This document shows, piece by piece, positions 1 through 6,475 of a stretch of DNA of 11,667 nucleotides (position 1 is its first letter; the number at the start of each line of letters is the position of its first letter). A program made the position numbers and the translations under genes. The notes below the pieces were generated by a model. It did no database searches. It was given only the letters and a program-made list of their open reading frames with translations, and was not told where the DNA came from. Origin of the DNA: Mycoplasmatota bacterium (GTDB lineage Bacteria > Bacillota_I > Bacilli_A > Izemoplasmatales > Izemoplasmataceae); NCBI GenBank assembly GCA_030641535.1, contig DAOWHG010000001.1, positions 1 through 11,667 of the forward strand, written 5' to 3'.

Positions 1-1251
1 AAGTGTACTTGGATTACATGAAATATAGATTATCTTATTAACTGGTTTTCTATTCAATAAATCTACTGTCTTATCATCCAATCCAGATCTTGGAGGATCA
101 AAGATTATTACATCTGGATTAAATCCTTTATTATAGTATGCTGATAGAACATCATTTACTTTTCCTAGTTCGAAAGTAAGATTATCAAATTTATTAATTT
201 TTTTATTATGTCTAGCACTGTAAACTGATTCTTTTGAAATATCTATACCAACAATTTTTTTGGCAAAAGGAGATAAATACATACTAATTGCTCCTGAACC
301 TGAGTAAGCATCTACAATTATTTTATCTGTAGAAAAATCTAGATGAGTTTTGACTTCAGAATAAAGTTTAATGGCTTGTTGAGGGTTTAATTGGTAAAAA
401 GACTTTGGTTTTAATTGATAGCGAATACTTCCTATGCCTTCTGTAATAGAATCTACTCCTTCAAGTATTTCTACTTCTTCACCGAAAATCTCAATATTCT
501 TAACGTCTCTATTTTTCGAGATTCCTACTCCAACAACACCTGGTATTTTAATTATATCTTTAGCAACATCTTTCAAAGCTCTATTAAATATCGTAATTAC
601 AAGAGTTACTTGTACTTCATCATTAAAATTTGATGCTCTAACAACAACGTATCTTAATAATCCTCTCATTGTATTTGGATCAAAAGCATAAATTTCATAT
701 TTGTCACAAATTTCAAGGATTTCTTGATTAACTCTATTAATACTTTCATTTTGAACAGGACAATCTGCTATCGGAACTAATTCGTTTGATTCCTTCTTAT
801 ATAGTCCAGTTGTAATACCGTATTCAGTATTTTTCACAGGCATTTGAGCTTTATAACGGTAATGTGTTGTATTACTCATTCCAATCATACTGTTAAATTT
901 AATACTATTAACATCTAAGTTTGTGTAACGATCGAACGCTTGTATAAGCATTTCCTCTTTTAAAGATAATTGTTCAGAGTATTCAATGTGTTGGATTTGA
1001 CATCCACCACATGTATCAAAATGTTTACAAAAAGGTTTAACTCTTTTCGAAGCTTTTACTTTAATTCTAACCATTTCACCTTTAGAATAGCCTCTTTGAA
1101 CTTCAGTTATCCTAACAACTACTTGTTCAGGTGGAAAAACACCATCGACAAATACTGCTTGTTTCTTATAATAGCCAATTCCTTCTCCGTTTATTCCTAA
1201 TCGTTTAATTGTAAGTAAAACTTCTTGATTAATTTTCAATAAAGGTTCCAT
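1..1251 (-). CDS. RlmCD/RumA-family 23S rRNA (uracil-5)-methyltransferase, second paralog, 3' end off the window
   Basis: The 417 codons present encode a SAM-dependent RNA m5U methyltransferase of the TrmA/RlmC/RlmD family; the target base cannot be read from sequence. An N-terminal TRAM-like region (about 1-70) is followed by a [4Fe-4S] cluster set, C75, C81, C84 and C164. The Rossmann domain has the SAM motif DAYSGSG (314-320), FYQLNP (285-290) and DPPRSG (385-390). The catalytic Cys is C412 in SCNPSTL, the last residues inside the window, so roughly 35-40 C-terminal residues with the general-base Glu are missing. The ATG at 1251 is chosen because the TRAM region starts right after it; the upstream GGTGTG is only a weak ribosome site. 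It is the last visible gene of the operon that begins at 4119, 52 bp behind the ROK-like gene, and is a diverged paralog of 2767-4119. Family assignment is firm; substrate is not. Confidence 0.9.
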   Translation of the reverse strand, partial: MEPLLKINQEVLLTIKRLGINGEGIGYYKKQAVFVDGVFPPEQVVVRITEVQRGYSKGEMVRIKVKASKRVKPFCKHFDTCGGCQIQHIEYSEQLSLKEEMLIQAFDRYTNLDVNSIKFNSMIGMSNTTHYRYKAQMPVKNTEYGITTGLYKKESNELVPIADCPVQNESINRVNQEILEICDKYEIYAFDPNTMRGLLRYVVVRASNFNDEVQVTLVITIFNRALKDVAKDIIKIPGVVGVGISKNRDVKNIEIFGEEVEILEGVDSITEGIGSIRYQLKPKSFYQLNPQQAIKLYSEVKTHLDFSTDKIIVDAYSGSGAISMYLSPFAKKIVGIDISKESVYSARHNKKINKFDNLTFELGKVNDVLSAYYNKGFNPDVIIFDPPRSGLDDKTVDLLNRKPVNKIIYISCNPSTL

Positions 1252-1303
1252 ATCACACCAACTTTCAACATATTATATCATAATTATAATAATAGTCTAG
1301 AAC

Positions 1304-2311
1304 TTATTCGGGGAATGCTATTCCGAAGGCAGTACCTAATGAAATTACTGCTGTTCTTTTCCTATCTTTGAAATTTAGAGCCATCGCAGAAGTATCATGA
1401 TAAAGCATGACTCTAATATTTTTACTTATTAACTTTGATATTTTATTACTTAAATGCAGCTCATAGTTGTCATTAAGGTAAGCTAACTTCCCATAACCGC
1501 CACGTTTTGAAAAAATTTTTCCATTAAATACATAATTAGCTATTCCGACAATAATACTATCTCCTTTGAAATCAACATTTTCAATAGTATCAATAATAGT
1601 TTTTGAAATGAAATTATCTAATTCATTAGCTAAAAGAATCAATTCATCTACCTTTTTATGTTTGTAGAATAAATAATTAGATTTAATCGCAGGAAGAACT
1701 CTATCAATAACAATATCTTCATTACTTTTAATGGTATGTCTTCTTTTAACATTCGTTTGTCCAAAATCAAATAACAGATATTCACCATCACCAACCAAAG
1801 TTGACAACCCTTTAGTTCCTAAATCAACAGATCCTTCAATAAAGGATACCTTTAGGTTGCTAATTTTATTTTTTTTAAGTTCTAATTTTATTTGATTATA
1901 AAAGATACTTGTCAAAATTGGAGAAGTAAGACCACCAACAAAATAAATTCTTTTAACACCTTCCCAATATTTCCAGTGATGTTCATTCCATGAAGGACGA
2001 TTATTAACTGATGTAATGGAAGGGTTTTTCAGTGTCACAAGAACATTCGCCAACTTTTTACCAAATGAAACAGCTATTTCATTGGCTTTATCCTTAATTT
2101 GAGTTGATTTATTGTTAAGTGAATTATTAAACTCAAAAAGAAGATCATCTTTTTTAATTTCGCTAGAAAAACCGAGAAAATCTCGGTCCTTTTGAATTTC
2201 ATGCACTATAAGTTCTGGCCTAAACAAATCACTTGCTAAAACATCTTCAATATAAACACTATTAATTGATGCGATTGGCAACATTTGTCCATCTTTCTTA
2301 AAAGGATTCAT
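1304..2311 (-). CDS. ROK-like ASKHA-fold protein with circularly permuted motif order
   Basis: 335 residues, no cysteine. The ATG at 2311 has a clear ribosome site (GAGGTGAC, 6 nt spacing). Seen in order: IEDVLASDLF (21-30), which resembles the ROK segment after the zinc site (LExYxSGxxx); a helix 72-94; an adenosine-type motif YFVGGLTSP (123-131) with the following helix and EGSVDLGTKGLSTL (159-172), which looks like the C-terminal end of a ROK kinase; then a phosphate-1 motif FDFGQTNVK (181-189); IIVGIANYVFNGKI (253-266); the catalytic-Asp motif YHDTSAMAL (304-312, D306); and a phosphate-2 motif SLGTAFGIAF (324-333) that ends the protein. In normal ROK proteins phosphate-1 comes first and the adenosine motif last. 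The CxCGxxGC zinc site is absent. A sugar or small-molecule kinase activity is inference. It sits 22 bp behind the yjbQ-like gene in the same operon. A non-catalytic regulator is possible. Confidence 0.7.
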   Translation of the reverse strand: MNPFKKDGQMLPIASINSVYIEDVLASDLFRPELIVHEIQKDRDFLGFSSEIKKDDLLFEFNNSLNNKSTQIKDKANEIAVSFGKKLANVLVTLKNPSITSVNNRPSWNEHHWKYWEGVKRIYFVGGLTSPILTSIFYNQIKLELKKNKISNLKVSFIEGSVDLGTKGLSTLVGDGEYLLFDFGQTNVKRRHTIKSNEDIVIDRVLPAIKSNYLFYKHKKVDELILLANELDNFISKTIIDTIENVDFKGDSIIVGIANYVFNGKIFSKRGGYGKLAYLNDNYELHLSNKISKLISKNIRVMLYHDTSAMALNFKDRKRTAVISLGTAFGIAFPE

Positions 2312-2333
2312 AAAGTCACCTCAAAACCGTAAT

Positions 2334-2750
2334 TTATTCTCCTATAATTTTTACCAAAACCCTCTTTCTTCTCTTTCCATCGAATTCTCCATAAAATATT
2401 TGTTCCCATGGTCCAAAATCAAGAGATCCTTCTGTAACTGCAACAACAACCTCACGGCCCATTATAGTTCTTTTTATATGAGCATCAGCATTATCTTCAA
2501 AACCATTATGATCATATTGATCATACGGTTTTTCTGGTGCTAATTTTTCTAAAAAACGTTCAAAATCACGATGAAGACCTGCTTCATCATCGTTAATAAA
2601 TACACTTGATGTTATATGCATGGCATTACAAAGAAGTAGACCTTCTTTAATCCCACTCTCTCTTAAGCATCTATCAACTTCTCTAGTAATATTGATTAAT
2701 TCTCTTCGTTTTGTTGTATTAAACCAAAGCTCTTTTTTATAAGATTTCAT
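2334..2750 (-). CDS. YjbQ/UPF0047 family protein
   Basis: 138 residues, the full usual length of the UPF0047/YjbQ family, a small cytosolic protein that forms trimers. Family signatures are NAMHITSSVFINDDE (42-56), DNADAHIKRTIMGRE (86-100) and VTEGSLDFGPWEQIFYGEFD (105-124), with H45, H60 and H91 as likely site residues. E. coli YjbQ has been reported to have a secondary thiamine-phosphate synthase activity; whether that is the natural role is unsettled, so no specific reaction is claimed here. The ATG at 2750 follows GAGGGA at 6 nt spacing. The gene lies 16 bp behind the methyltransferase gene 2767-4119 and 22 bp ahead of the ROK-like gene, so all are probably co-transcribed. Nothing is truncated. 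Confidence 0.9.
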   Translation of the reverse strand: MKSYKKELWFNTTKRRELINITREVDRCLRESGIKEGLLLCNAMHITSSVFINDDEAGLHRDFERFLEKLAPEKPYDQYDHNGFEDNADAHIKRTIMGREVVVAVTEGSLDFGPWEQIFYGEFDGKRRKRVLVKIIGE

Positions 2751-2766
2751 AACAATCCCTCAATAT

Positions 2767-4119
2767 CTAATACTTCTTATATCTTAACTTAGTAACTGAT
2801 TCAATATGGCTTGTTTGTGGGAACATATCAAAAGGAGTAACTTCTAATATTTCGTAGTTTTGTGATTGTAGATAATTCAAATCTCTAGCTAATGTTGATA
2901 CATTACATGATATGTAAACAATTTTAGGAATTTTCATTTCAGAAACAGTCTCTAAGAACTCTTTATCGCACCCTTTTCTTGGAGGATCAATAAATAAAAC
3001 ATCAACGTCATAGTTTTTCCATGACTTAATAACAATTTCAGCTTTTCCGGCAACGAATTTTGCATTCTTAATTCCATTATTACTAGCATTTGAATTAGCG
3101 TCATCAATTGCTTGTTTCACAATGTCTACTCCAAGCACAGTTTTCGCATACGGAGCTACACTAAGGCCTATTGTACCTATTCCACAATATGAATCAATAA
3201 TAACTTCATCACTAGATAACTCAGCATATTCAATTGCCTTTTTATATAGTTCTTCAGTTTGAACAGGATTTATTTGATAGAAAGAACGATGGGAAATATT
3301 GAATTTCACTCCGTTTATTTCATCTTGAATAAAATCTTCTCCAAATAGAATTCTTGATTTTTTACCAAATATAACATTAGTATTTTCAGGGTTATAATTA
3401 TGAACTATTGAAACAATTCTTTTAAATCTAGAAGAAAGTTTCTTTATAATTATTTCTTTTTTTGGAAGTTTAGAAGTTAAAGTTACGATTGTAACAGAAA
3501 TATCATCATACTTGTATGAGTTTCTAATAATAACATGTTTAATTACTCCTGTGCCCATCTTTTCATTGTAAGCAGGAATATTTAATTCACCAAAAATGTT
3601 TTTTAAATATTTGATAATATCAGTAGTGATTTTAGGAATAATATAACATTTTTTCATATCGATTATATCATGAGATCTGCTCTTAAAAAGACCAGAAACC
3701 ATTTTACCATTAATCTCACCAAAAGGTATTACTGACTTATTACGGTAGTAATACGGATTTATCATGCCAACTGTTTCGTTTACATGTGTGTCAATTTTTC
3801 CAAGTTTTCTTAATGTTTCTTTAGTACGGTATTTTTTAAAATCTAACTGCATTTGATAATTCATATGCATTAAATTACAACCACCGCATTCATAAAAATG
3901 ATCACAAATAGGCTCTTTCCTAAAAGGTGATTCACTTTCAATCTCGATTAATCTAGCAAATCCGAAAGATTTGTTAACCTTAATAATCTTGATGTTAGCT
4001 TTTTCACCCTTTAAAGCGTTAGAAACAAAAACTGGAAATCCCTCAATCTTACATACTCCCATTCCATCATGAGTCATGTCAATAAACTCAACACTATAGA
4101 ACTCATTTTTTTCTATCAT
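2767..4119 (-). CDS. rlmCD: 23S rRNA (uracil-C5)-methyltransferase, RlmCD/RumA type
   Basis: 450 residues, full family length. It transfers a methyl group from SAM to C5 of uracil in 23S rRNA; in Bacillus the single RlmCD enzyme modifies positions equivalent to U747 and U1939. A TRAM-type N-terminus (about 1-65) is followed by the [4Fe-4S] ligands C72, C78, C81 and C158, FYQINP (280-285), SAM motif DSYCGIGTIG (309-318), IDPPRKG (377-383), the nucleophile C405 in SCNVSTLARD, and the C-terminal MFPQTSHIE (432-440) with the general-base Glu. All catalytic residues are present. The ATG at 4119 has GAAGGTG 6-8 nt upstream. It is the first gene of an operon with the yjbQ-like gene, the ROK-like gene and a second m5U methyltransferase (1-1251). 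Which rRNA sites each paralog takes cannot be told, so the symbol is by family resemblance. Confidence 0.88.
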   Translation of the reverse strand: MIEKNEFYSVEFIDMTHDGMGVCKIEGFPVFVSNALKGEKANIKIIKVNKSFGFARLIEIESESPFRKEPICDHFYECGGCNLMHMNYQMQLDFKKYRTKETLRKLGKIDTHVNETVGMINPYYYRNKSVIPFGEINGKMVSGLFKSRSHDIIDMKKCYIIPKITTDIIKYLKNIFGELNIPAYNEKMGTGVIKHVIIRNSYKYDDISVTIVTLTSKLPKKEIIIKKLSSRFKRIVSIVHNYNPENTNVIFGKKSRILFGEDFIQDEINGVKFNISHRSFYQINPVQTEELYKKAIEYAELSSDEVIIDSYCGIGTIGLSVAPYAKTVLGVDIVKQAIDDANSNASNNGIKNAKFVAGKAEIVIKSWKNYDVDVLFIDPPRKGCDKEFLETVSEMKIPKIVYISCNVSTLARDLNYLQSQNYEILEVTPFDMFPQTSHIESVTKLRYKKY

Positions 4120-4176
4120 GCTTGCACCTTCTTGCCCATAAAATGAATTTTGAAATGGTACTCTTACTTCTTAAAC

Positions 4177-4232
4177 TAAGAATTTTATTCTTAATATAAA
4201 TATTATACCACAATAAATCGATTTAATGACAA
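4177..4232 (-). promoter_or_regulatory. Promoter of the methyltransferase operon with start-site hairpin
   Basis: On the minus strand a perfect TATAAT (4202-4207) is preceded by TGG, giving an extended -10 element. A TTGTCA lies at 4227-4232 but at a long 19-nt spacing, so the extended -10 probably carries the promoter. About 9 nt downstream of the -10 a 7-bp perfect inverted repeat, TAAGAAT/ATTCTTA with a 3-nt loop (4177-4193), would sit at the transcript's 5' end. It could be an operator or an mRNA-stabilising hairpin. The leader is about 75 nt. Confidence 0.6.
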
Positions 4233-4261
4233 AAGCCCTAGATACTTTTCAAGCATGGAAA

Positions 4262-4286
4262 ATAAAAAAAAGGACCCTAAGGTCCT
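4262..4286 (-). terminator. Rho-independent terminator of the DUF2089 operon
   Basis: A 6-bp stem AGGACC/GGTCCT with a 4-nt loop (4271-4286) is followed on the minus strand by eight T residues. It lies 12 bp after the stop codon of 4299-4673 and separates this operon from the downstream methyltransferase operon. Confidence 0.85.
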
Positions 4287-4298
4287 AAAGGAAGGAGA

Positions 4299-4673
4299 CT
4301 ATTCAATAATAATTTCTACAGTATCACCATCAGCAGACTCGATGTCAACAATTTTACCGAGAGTTCCGCTTTCAATCATTTCAAGAATTAAATCTAAATC
4401 TAAATCCATATTATCTATTTGATCAATTTTCATAAATCCTTTTCCACTTCTTAAAGCTACTTTTGCAAATTCAATTGGAATCTGTACATTAACTTTATCT
4501 CCATCTGCTGAGAGAACTTTAATTTTAAACATTTTGAAACTAGACTTATCTTTTTTTGTAACTGATGTGTTTGTATCGCTCTTATCTAAGGCTTTTAATA
4601 AATCTGCACCTTCCGCAGCTGTTATTGTTTTTTTCTCAATCATTTCTAAAATTCTTAATCTATCGTCGCTCAT
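4299..4673 (-). CDS. SHOCT-like domain protein (YvlB N-terminal type)
   Basis: 124 residues from the ATG at 4673, which has AAGGTGA 5 nt upstream; a GTG at 4682 would add three residues but overlaps this ribosome site. The N-terminal helix-turn-helix hairpin LRILEMIEKKTITAAEGADL (6-25) is the SHOCT-like module found at the start of YvlB and related proteins. A charged linker (31-48) leads to a strand-rich part, FKIKVLSADGDKVNVQIPIE (49-68), and a C-terminal pair IVDIESADGDTVEIIIE (108-124). No membrane segment or enzyme motif is seen. These proteins are often encoded with DUF2089 proteins and are thought of as regulatory or assembly modules, but no function is established. Last gene of the operon starting at 5550, it shares its overall architecture with the 120-residue protein at 5188-5550 and is probably a distant paralog of it. 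Confidence 0.8.
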   Translation of the reverse strand: MSDDRLRILEMIEKKTITAAEGADLLKALDKSDTNTSVTKKDKSSFKMFKIKVLSADGDKVNVQIPIEFAKVALRSGKGFMKIDQIDNMDLDLDLILEMIESGTLGKIVDIESADGDTVEIIIE

Positions 4674-4699
4674 ATATTTCACCTTTATTTTTTAACCTT

Positions 4700-4804
4700 T
4701 CATATTTTTTTATATCTTTTGTTTTTTGCTAGTTTTTTCATTAGGTTTTCCGAATTTATTGTTCTACAACACAGTTGATCGAAACATAATTCCATTTCAT
4801 ACAT
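4700..4804 (-). CDS. 34-residue cysteine-containing small protein
   Basis: A short frame with ATG at 4804, 34 codons and TGA at 4700-4702. It is supported by a perfect AGGAGGT (4812-4818) at 7 nt spacing and by fitting exactly between the DUF2089 stop (12 bp upstream) and the next gene (26 bp downstream). The DUF2089 stop codon lies inside this ribosome site, the same arrangement as between the two preceding genes, which suggests translational coupling. The product has an acidic, Cys-bearing first half, MYEMELCFDQLCC (C7, C12, C13), and a strongly basic tail MKKLAKNKRYKKI (22-34). There is no signal peptide or membrane helix. I do not recognise the family. The cysteines could bind metal or pair with the zinc-ribbon protein encoded next door; this is inference. 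The main alternative is that the ribosome site drives only a leader peptide for the following gene. Confidence 0.65.
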   Translation of the reverse strand: MYEMELCFDQLCCRTINSENLMKKLAKNKRYKKI

Positions 4805-4816
4805 TCTTACTACCTC

Positions 4817-5176
4817 CTATTTAATTAGTTGAGCAGCTTCGAGTGCAGTTATTTCGCCTTTTTCTAATTTTTTAAATATTTCATCTTTTTTAATTTTGTC
4901 TTCATCGGATACTTCATATCCTAAACTTACAATCACATCATCAAGATTTCTTTTTACTGTTGGGTAAGAAATCCCTAATTCTTTCTCAATGCTCTTTATG
5001 TTCCCTCTATTTTTTATAAATACTGCAATAAAATATAAATGTTCCTTTGCTAAGTAGTTAAATTTTGATAATTTAAATTCTCCGCTAATTTCTGTTTTAC
5101 AATTTGTACATTTTAATTTTGTTACTATCAAATCACTTTCACAAATCGGACATTCTCCAATAACGTTCTTAATCAT
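4817..5176 (-). CDS. DUF2089 family zinc-ribbon / HTH protein
   Basis: 119 residues, typical for DUF2089. An N-terminal zinc ribbon uses C9, C12, C23 and C26 (CPICESDL...CTNCKTEI). The conserved core GEFKLSKFNYLAKEHLYFIA (32-51) is followed by a helix-turn-helix region (about 56-82), with ELGISYPTVKRNLDDVI resembling a recognition-helix motif. The C-terminus, FKKLEKGEITALEAAQLI (101-118), is a SHOCT-like module matching those of the two flanking gene products. The ATG at 5176 has AGGAGG at about 7 nt, overlapping the preceding stop. It is the best candidate DNA-binding regulator of its own operon, whose promoter carries five phased direct repeats. Family assignment is firm; the autoregulatory role is inferred from position. 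No enzyme motif is seen. Confidence 0.88.
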   Translation of the reverse strand: MIKNVIGECPICESDLIVTKLKCTNCKTEISGEFKLSKFNYLAKEHLYFIAVFIKNRGNIKSIEKELGISYPTVKRNLDDVIVSLGYEVSDEDKIKKDEIFKKLEKGEITALEAAQLIK

Positions 5177-5187
5177 AGTCTTTCCTC

Positions 5188-5550
5188 CTACATTATTTTA
5201 ATATCTATTACAGCATCATCTGATTCCACAGAGATTCTAGTATCTTTTGAATATTTTAGTAATTTTGAAATTTCTTTAAAATCAATATCTTCATTTTTTG
5301 CAAATCTATTAGCCAGTCTACCAGCAAATCTTAAACCTAATCTTGCAAATATAATTGGAAGTGGAATAGCGAATAAAATTTTGAAGAAAGTATTTAATGC
5401 TTTTCCCTCTTCGGGGACTTTGAAACTCATTTTTACAATTGATGCTCTTTTTCCTGGCTTCTCATGTTTCACTGGATAAAGTTTATTTAAAGCTTCTTCC
5501 GCGGATAATTCATTGTTTTCCAGCTTTTTAAGTATGCTTTTTTGATTCAT
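5188..5550 (-). CDS. SHOCT-like N-terminal domain protein, first gene of the DUF2089 operon
   Basis: 120 residues. Residues 5-26 (SILKKLENNELSAEEALNKLY) form the SHOCT-like helical hairpin. A basic linker (28-38) follows, then a strand KMSFKVP (40-46), a hydrophobic stretch NTFFKILFAIPLPIIFARLG (53-72) that is either one short membrane segment or an amphipathic helix, a basic segment 72-85, and a C-terminal strand pair ISVESDDAVIDIKI (106-119). The order of parts matches the 124-residue protein at 4299-4673. The ATG at 5550 is preceded by AGGTGGTGAG. It is the promoter-proximal gene, with the DUF2089 gene 11 bp downstream. It could tether the others to the membrane, but this is a guess from one hydrophobic stretch. 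Confidence 0.78.
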   Translation of the reverse strand: MNQKSILKKLENNELSAEEALNKLYPVKHEKPGKRASIVKMSFKVPEEGKALNTFFKILFAIPLPIIFARLGLRFAGRLANRFAKNEDIDFKEISKLLKYSKDTRISVESDDAVIDIKIM

Positions 5551-5570
5551 GTTTTCTCACCACCTAATAA

Positions 5571-5640
5571 TTAACTTTATTAATTGATTTATTAACTTTG
5601 TTTAACTTCAACTTAATAATATTAAACTTTGTTCACTTTG
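5571..5640 (-). repeat. Five phased direct repeats, operator-like
   Basis: On the plus strand copies of TTAACTTTG or close variants begin at 5571 (TTAACTTTA), 5592 (TTAACTTTG), 5602 (TTAACTTCA), 5623 (TAAACTTTG) and 5632 (TTCACTTTG). Steps are 21, 10, 21 and 9 bp, near whole helical turns, so all copies face one side of the DNA. Two lie in the -35/-10 spacer, two straddle the predicted start site and one lies in the leader. This is what a cooperative repressor site would look like; the adjacent DUF2089 protein is the obvious candidate binder, by inference. Confidence 0.55.
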
Positions 5641-5644
5641 TCAA
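5616..5644 (-). promoter_or_regulatory. Sigma-A-type promoter of the DUF2089 operon
   Basis: Minus strand TTGACA (5639-5644) and TATTAT (5616-5621) with an exact 17-nt spacer. The predicted start near 5609 gives a leader of about 58 nt before the ATG at 5550. The near-consensus strength suggests that control is by repression at the overlapping repeats. Confidence 0.8.
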
Positions 5645-5688
5645 GCATTTTTTAAAAATAAATTAATAATATTAATATTTAAATTAAA

Positions 5689-5730
5689 AATATCAATATT
5701 GTTATTAATAAAATTAACAATATTGATATT
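5689..5730 (-). terminator. 16-bp perfect inverted repeat, probable terminator of the protease/TPR operon
   Basis: Arms AATATCAATATTGTTA (5689-5704) and its exact complement (5715-5730) flank a 10-nt loop, starting 5 bp after the stop of the TPR-type gene. On the minus strand the stem is followed by TTTTTAATTT. The stem is almost all A-T pairs, weak for a classical terminator, so an extra binding-site role next to the following promoter is possible. Confidence 0.55.
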
Positions 5731-5735
5731 AGTGT

Positions 5736-6470
5736 TTAATTTTCGTCAGGAATTGTTTTTAGTAATTCTAGACATCTTTCAACGTAAAATATTTGATATT
5801 TCTTACTTGATACAAACTCCAACACTGCTCTTGCGTCCTTTAAATTTCCAAGTTTCATGTATGCGATAGCTAAATAGTATTCAAGTTCTAGAACTACATA
5901 CTTCTTTTTTTGTTGTGGGATTAGCTCAATTAATAACTCAACTATTTCTTCATATCTCTCTTCAAGTATATATTTGGGGATTTCAAATACTTGGTGATCC
6001 ACTTTTTCTTTTACATCTATCTTAATTTCTTTAAATTCACTGTAAACAATGCTAAACTTCTCAAGATTTTCTTCCTCAAATGCAAGTTTGAGTAAAACTA
6101 TATAGTATACTAGGAGAGCTTTTGCGTCTTCTTTAATTGAATCCTTATCAATTTCATTAATCGCTAATGCTGCTTTTTCAAAGTTCCCTTGATATGTATA
6201 TGCATATGCTAAGTAAGCACTATAGATAGATTTTTCTTTATTCTCATATTACTTTTGAATTTCGAGTAAATATTTTGATGGGTTACATAAATCTTCAAGT
6301 TCATATTCAGGCTCGTTACTTTTCATAACACTAAATAACATAATCACAACCACAGTTAATACTCCAACACCTATGAATATATAAATATCATCAAAGAACA
6401 TGGCGAAAAAATAATAAATCCCTAATACTATTGATACTTTAATTACAATTTTCAGATATTCCTTTAACAT
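5736..6470 (-). pseudogene. Membrane-anchored TPR-type protein gene interrupted by an in-frame TAA
   Basis: One reading frame runs from ATG 6470 to TAA 5736 and is broken only by TAA at 6249-6251. Upstream of it are 73 codons: two membrane segments (about 8-25 and 28-49), then NEPEYELEDLCNPSKYLLEI (52-71). Downstream 170 codons stay open in the same frame, with TPR-like helix pairs: SAYLAYAYTYQGNFEKAALA just after the stop and LELEYYLAIAYMKLGNLKDA near the end. Together they make a sensible 243-residue membrane-anchored repeat protein. There is no ribosome site or good start right after the TAA; the first possible in-frame restart (GTG at 6002) lacks one too. The start at 6470 lies 5 bp behind the protease stop, so the genes are coupled. 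Recent inactivation, read-through or a sequencing error could each explain it. Function is not recognised; a helper of the membrane protease is a guess. Confidence 0.7.
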
Positions 6471-6475
6471 TTCTA

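Noticed and set aside
4120..4144. Seven-codon leader peptide whose TGA overlaps the start of the methyltransferase gene
   Set aside because: Its ATG has no ribosome site; the overlap with the start codon is most likely chance.
4674..4682. GTG start at 4682 adding three residues to the SHOCT-like protein
   Set aside because: It lies within the AAGGTGA ribosome site of the ATG at 4673, which has ideal spacing and starts at the conserved domain.
5736..6002. Separate 88-residue protein starting at GTG 6002
   Set aside because: There is no ribosome site and the same frame continues upstream for more than 80 coding-like codons to the TAA at 6249, so it is the tail of the interrupted gene.
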